A DNA stretch of 21,405 bases, from contig JANBPT010000833.1 in NCBI GenBank assembly GCA_027575765.1, positions 1 through 21,405 on the forward strand, written 5' to 3'. How positions within the stretch are numbered: position 1 is the first letter of the stretch; each line of letters opens with the position of its first letter. Below are positions 17,600-21,405 of the stretch, piece after piece. Under the pieces are notes generated by a model that did no database searches, was not told where the DNA came from, and worked only from the letters and a program-made list of their open reading frames with translations. The position numbers were made by a program, and so were the translations under genes. This DNA comes from Tieghemiomyces parasiticus (lineage: Eukaryota; Kickxellomycota; Dimargaritomycetes; Dimargaritales; Dimargaritaceae).

Positions 17600-20500
17600 T
17601 TTTGTAGTCACTGACTAGGTACTGTCGTGCAAGCTGAACCGACAATTCTTAAAGTACTTAGTTGGGCGTTGTATAATTAAACCGAGAGTAGGAAGAACTG
17701 TTGGATATGGCAAGGGCAGGGAGGATAGCTGAATCTTCAACCAAATGGGCAAGCGGTATGTCATGCCCAAAATTACTGGTCTAATTAGCTGAGACATCTC
17801 TGCCCACTGCTTTACCTATATTCCTTACACCTGATGCCCTTCTCCAGCGCCGCCAACCCTCCTGATCTATTGGACGTCGCTCCCTTTCGACAGGCGCCTC
17901 CGTCTCCTATCCGATTAGGGTTGATACCTTCTTTACTTCCTTATTGATTCGGCAACTTTGCCGTCACCCTTTTCTACCTGGCCGGGTGACCAGCCCCGCC
18001 TCGCACTGTCGACTGGGACTTCTCCCAGTCTAGGCAATCGTTGTTACGAATGGTGGTTCTGACCATCTTTAAAGTATGAAGGGCTCTCTTGGTCACTGTT
18101 GACTAAACCGCGGCTGTAACCTCACACCGAAATCCGACAAGTTTTCACCAACTTCCAGTGAAGTTCTTCTAAGTTGCGATATTGTCAGACCCGCTACTTT
18201 ACTGTTATTATTGTCCCTCTAGGTTTCTTTTTTTTATACCTACGACCGTCGCTCTCATGCTTCTTATGATTGGCTACTTACCCCGCCTGGCAGCTACCAC
18301 GGTAAATGAAGACAGCCTAGTTCAGCGGCTACAACCCCCCACCCCAGAAGGGTAAGTAATGGCACCTGCTGATAGCAGCTACGTTAGGGATCCCCCTCAC
18401 ATTACTCTAATAGGTTTCCAATGCACTAATTAGCAAGGCATACGCACGCCACCACCAAACCGGCATCTAAAGCGTTAAGTCCGCGCTTCATCGTATAGAG
18501 GAGCCAGGGCCAAGCCCCCCTATTACACCTAACGAACTTCCGAAACCAAGTATATGGGTGAGCTGCCCGCCAAATTCATTACTCTGAAAGTGTGCAATAG
18601 CTACTTCATTTTAATAACGAAATTTATAGCAGCCCACCCGCTAACAATTCTACCTGGTTGATTACCCGTTTATTATTTTCTCGAAATCCGCAGCCAGACT
18701 GTACACTTCATTACCACATGACAACCGCCGCCAATGTCTTGTAGTCATTCCCTGTTGTTCGACCCCAGGAATAGTGTTAATTAGGAGCTTCTCTTTACTG
18801 TGTTACCCATCCCAATTCATCCCTGTTCATCTCATCCCTCTTTTTCGAAAACTGTGGATTTTTTTTTATAAATGCGGGCTACATTTAATGAACAAGGTAT
18901 CAACTAGATCAGGGTATGGTTACTATAACAGTATATGGTCCGGGGTACTCTCCTCCGCCTATATACGGTGGTAAAACCAGAAAAAAACAGCTCTGGTGAG
19001 CACGGTCGTGTGCTTGGACAACACCAAGTAGGCGCATTAGCAAGTCCGCGGCTACACATAGACAAAGAAATCGCCATGATACGCAGGTTCCGTGCCTGGC
19101 AGTGCCCATACATCAAGAGAGAGGGTTCATTTTGATTCCAGCAGCTCCGCGCTATTTTTCCACGTTTTGATTATTATTAGCAGCCAAATGACCAGTTGCT
19201 AAGTAAATTAAGACCTACCATGCCCCGGGTCAGCCATCGCCGCACCAACTCCATATCCCCATATTAAAGACCCCATGCATTATGACCATCCTTCCTTGGC
19301 TGTAAAGCCACCGTGCCGCCAAGGACGCAACATACTATTCCGCTTGCCTTGTAACCATTGGCCAAAGTGCTATGATTCAGGTTACTCATTTGGTCAATGA
19401 CCCACTAGTCAATTGGCCCGGGCTCTCACTTTGCACGGCCCCACGATGCCCCCATATTCAAACCTGGTTATAAAAACCAGCAAATTCAACCCTCATGTGC
19501 CAGGCATGATCATCTGCTACGTCTACAGTTTCGCAATCACCCCATAAACCCGACTCTCAGGTTGCGGTGGTGCTAGTATGTACGAGACAGGGGTAGGCAT
19601 ACGATAGAGTAAACTTCGAGTTACACGGCAGTCTGGCGTCAATTGGGGTGGTTGGCAGACAGTCGCGGTAAAAGTTTTCGGGCCAACGGTTGTTAATGGT
19701 ATTTGACAGTGACAAGCGCAGATAATGACATGAGAAAGCGTAGGGAGAACGCGGCATGAAAATACAGGAGGACAGCCGAATAAAGGCGGGATAGCGTGAA
19801 ATAGGTTGGTCCTCGGATGAAAGGGCGGTATGCGAAGGAAACTCGACTTCACCTGGCATGATGTTATCACCCGGCTACAATTGTACTTGTTAGCCAACGG
19901 CAAGGTATTGCTGTTTGGAAAGCTGATATAACTGATGCCGGCTTATGCTGACCACAGCCCCTGAACCATCCTTACTTTACTGTTTTATTGCTCACGCACG
20001 TTAGAGTTCCTAAGTAAAGCTTGTTACGGCCCTACGTTTGCCTGCCTGCCATTATCGGCACCGTACATAGGTTCCAGCCGAGTTTGCCTCGGAGGTTGGA
20101 AGGTCACCGAATCTTTGAACACGAAGGTGCGGTGGTTCATGATGACCGTCCGGTTTAGGTGATTCCATTGGGAAAGCCGTGGCTTCGGGCCAAGAGGCCT
20201 CCCAGTGGGCTTGCGGGCTACACTACCACAGCTACGTTTAGCTGTTCTGATAGTCTAACCATCATTCTGCAACCATTTTCATTTCGCCTAGGTATGTTTC
20301 TAGTATTACCCCCCCCCACTTATTCGCTTCCATAACAGACTGTGGGCCCTGCCTTTCTGACAGCAGTCCCTTAACCCCCTAAGGGCTCAACAGTTAGCCA
20401 ACATCACATGCACAGCCAGAGGTCTCCGTCTCGCTTGAGTTCGCTCTTTGTTTTTCTTTTCCACCTTGCCTTAAATTTCCCTCAATCGCCTAACGATGCT

Positions 20501-20814
20501 TAACACTTGCAACCTAGTGGTAGGCCTACACCTCTCTCAGTGAATTTCCCGCTCCCATCTACTGATCAGGTTGGCGCCTAGCCGTTTATAGACACTACTG
20601 ACCACATTCGAATTTCATCCCAGCCTATGATTGTAAGGTAACAGTGTATTTACGTGCCGACATGCCAGCTAAAGAGGCTAGCGGACTTTAGCCAGGCCTG
20701 TGCCGATCGGTAGTATTAATAGTCACAATTATATTTGCAATGACTTGCGATGTAGAGGAAGCTTAAGATAAGTGGGGTGGAGATGTGGACTTGTGATAAA
20801 GACTACGTATATAA
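17600..20814. other. 3.2 kb intergenic region without a supported gene
   Basis: Between 17800 and 18770 hardly any open frame reaches 60 codons on either strand. Elsewhere the longest are about 100-126 codons at 19523-19903 (minus), overlapping in two frames and with no recognisable domain. A nine-C run is at 20309-20317. No transposon ends, tRNA or array was recognised. The right end is the 3' region of the NRPS gene. Confidence 0.5.
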
Positions 20815-21405
20815 TCAATATACTAGCGCAATGAGACTGTCGTTCCAAGCGCCAAGCCACTGCTCCATCATGCGGAAGAGAGTTTGGCCACCCTGGCATA
20901 CGATGTTCAATTGTAGTTGGTTGCCGATATGCTTGGCCACGATTGCGCCTACGAAAGGCATCTGGGTTTGTTGGAGGGAAGGGTCGAGCCCAGCCAGCAT
21001 GTCGGGCTGCTCGCGGAGTACAGCGGAGTCCATCGTGGGTGAGTTTAGGGCCTCGGTATTGGCGAGGTAGGAGAAGGAGAAGGGCGGATCGATTTCGTAG
21101 CGTTGCCGCTGGGCCGCGTCGTCAAAGTGACGCAGGCGGCGGACCAGGGTGAGCAGCAGGCCGCCGTCAATTCCGGTGGCCAACGTCCGCTGGGTGGAAC
21201 GGAGTATTGCTAGCGAATCTGCCTCTATCGGGGCAGACAGGACGACGGGTACGTGATGAGAAAAGAAACCGACGGTGCGGGACAGGTCAAGGACCTGGCT
21301 GTCAAGGGGCTGGCGGCCGTGGGTGAGAAATGCCAGACCGAGGGTGTCTAGAGTAAACACCTTTCGGTAGGCCGTGAAGAGGGCCGTCACGATAATATCT
21401 AGTGG
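20815..21405 (-). CDS. nonribosomal peptide synthetase, C-terminal end of a condensation/epimerization domain (partial)
   Basis: The frame is open from the window edge (21405) to TGA at 20817-20815, giving 196 residues; the N-terminal part lies outside. The fragment matches the second half of an NRPS condensation-superfamily domain: helix IIVTALFTAYRKVF, strand LGLAFLTHGRQ, then DLSRTVGFFSHHVPVVL, later FSFSYLAN, and a closing helix FRMMEQWLGAWNDSL. The HGR and D-SRTVG-F pairing is most typical of epimerization domains (usual EGHGR and RTVGWFT), which turn the last-added L-residue into D, though a condensation domain cannot be excluded. The catalytic HHxxxDG lies upstream and cannot be seen. 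No carrier, thioesterase or reductase domain follows before the stop, so the protein ends with this domain. NRPSs act in the cytosol and make peptide secondary metabolites; the product cannot be guessed from this piece. Confidence 0.85.
   Translation of the reverse strand, partial: PLDIIVTALFTAYRKVFTLDTLGLAFLTHGRQPLDSQVLDLSRTVGFFSHHVPVVLSAPIEADSLAILRSTQRTLATGIDGGLLLTLVRRLRHFDDAAQRQRYEIDPPFSFSYLANTEALNSPTMDSAVLREQPDMLAGLDPSLQQTQMPFVGAIVAKHIGNQLQLNIVCQGGQTLFRMMEQWLGAWNDSLIALVY

Noticed and set aside
19523..19903. Minus-strand overlapping ORFs of 100-126 codons
   Set aside because: They overlap in two frames, with no domain and no clear codon pattern, and are probably due to the CT-rich minus strand. 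The longer one starts at TTG.
1..21405. tRNA or rRNA genes, CRISPR arrays, bacterial operons or phage genes
   Set aside because: No T-loop or anticodon-stem pattern, no spaced direct repeats and no ribosome-binding sites were seen. Introns and gene families point to a eukaryotic nuclear genome.

Overview
The window looks like a piece of a fungal nuclear genome. It has protein genes with short spliceosomal introns (about 140 to 370 bases, GT...AG, mostly with a GTAAGT donor), long intergenic spacers, pyrimidine-rich leaders before the genes, and eukaryote-specific families such as the mitochondrial AAA ATPase Msp1. A DUF1206 membrane protein and a nonribosomal peptide synthetase (NRPS) in the same stretch suggest an early-diverging fungus. 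Kickxellomycotina (Dimargaris or Tieghemiomyces type) is my best guess, but this is inference and not proven by the sequence. TAA, TAG and TGA all end intact genes here, so the standard code applies.

Layout, left to right. Bases 1-1170 hold no gene I can support. Bases 1178-1900 hold a decayed Myb/SANT-repeat gene on the plus strand, with in-frame stops and a frameshift. A spacer with four runs of ten C and a long CT-rich leader precede a two-exon plus-strand gene (3995-5988) for a DUF1206 six-helix membrane protein with histidine-rich tails. Bases 5989-9797 are mostly non-coding. They contain a possible retrotransposon relic, a candidate minus-strand first exon, a TATA box with a 50-codon ORF behind it, and a CT-rich leader. 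A single-exon plus-strand gene (9798-10790) encodes a secreted or type I membrane protein of unknown function. A probable frameshifted helical-protein fragment lies at 11697-11997.

Two minus-strand genes follow. The first is a nine-exon EngB-type GTPase with a mitochondrial-looking leader (14789 to 12087). The second is a three-exon Msp1/ATAD1 AAA ATPase (16962 to 15483). They lie in tandem about 0.7 kb apart and both probably serve mitochondria: one in ribosome assembly, the other in clearing mislocalised tail-anchored proteins from the outer membrane. A possible 106-codon upstream ORF ends five bases before the MSP1 start. Bases 17600-20814 are poor in ORFs. The right edge (20815-21405, minus) carries the C-terminal end of an NRPS condensation/epimerization-type domain whose gene continues outside the window.

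I found no convincing new multi-gene system. The most interesting items are the DUF1206 protein with metal-binding-like tails, the unknown secreted protein, the signs of several decayed coding loci between intact genes, and the poly-C/poly-G runs confined to spacer DNA. All splice models were derived by eye from reading frame and splice consensus, without transcript evidence.
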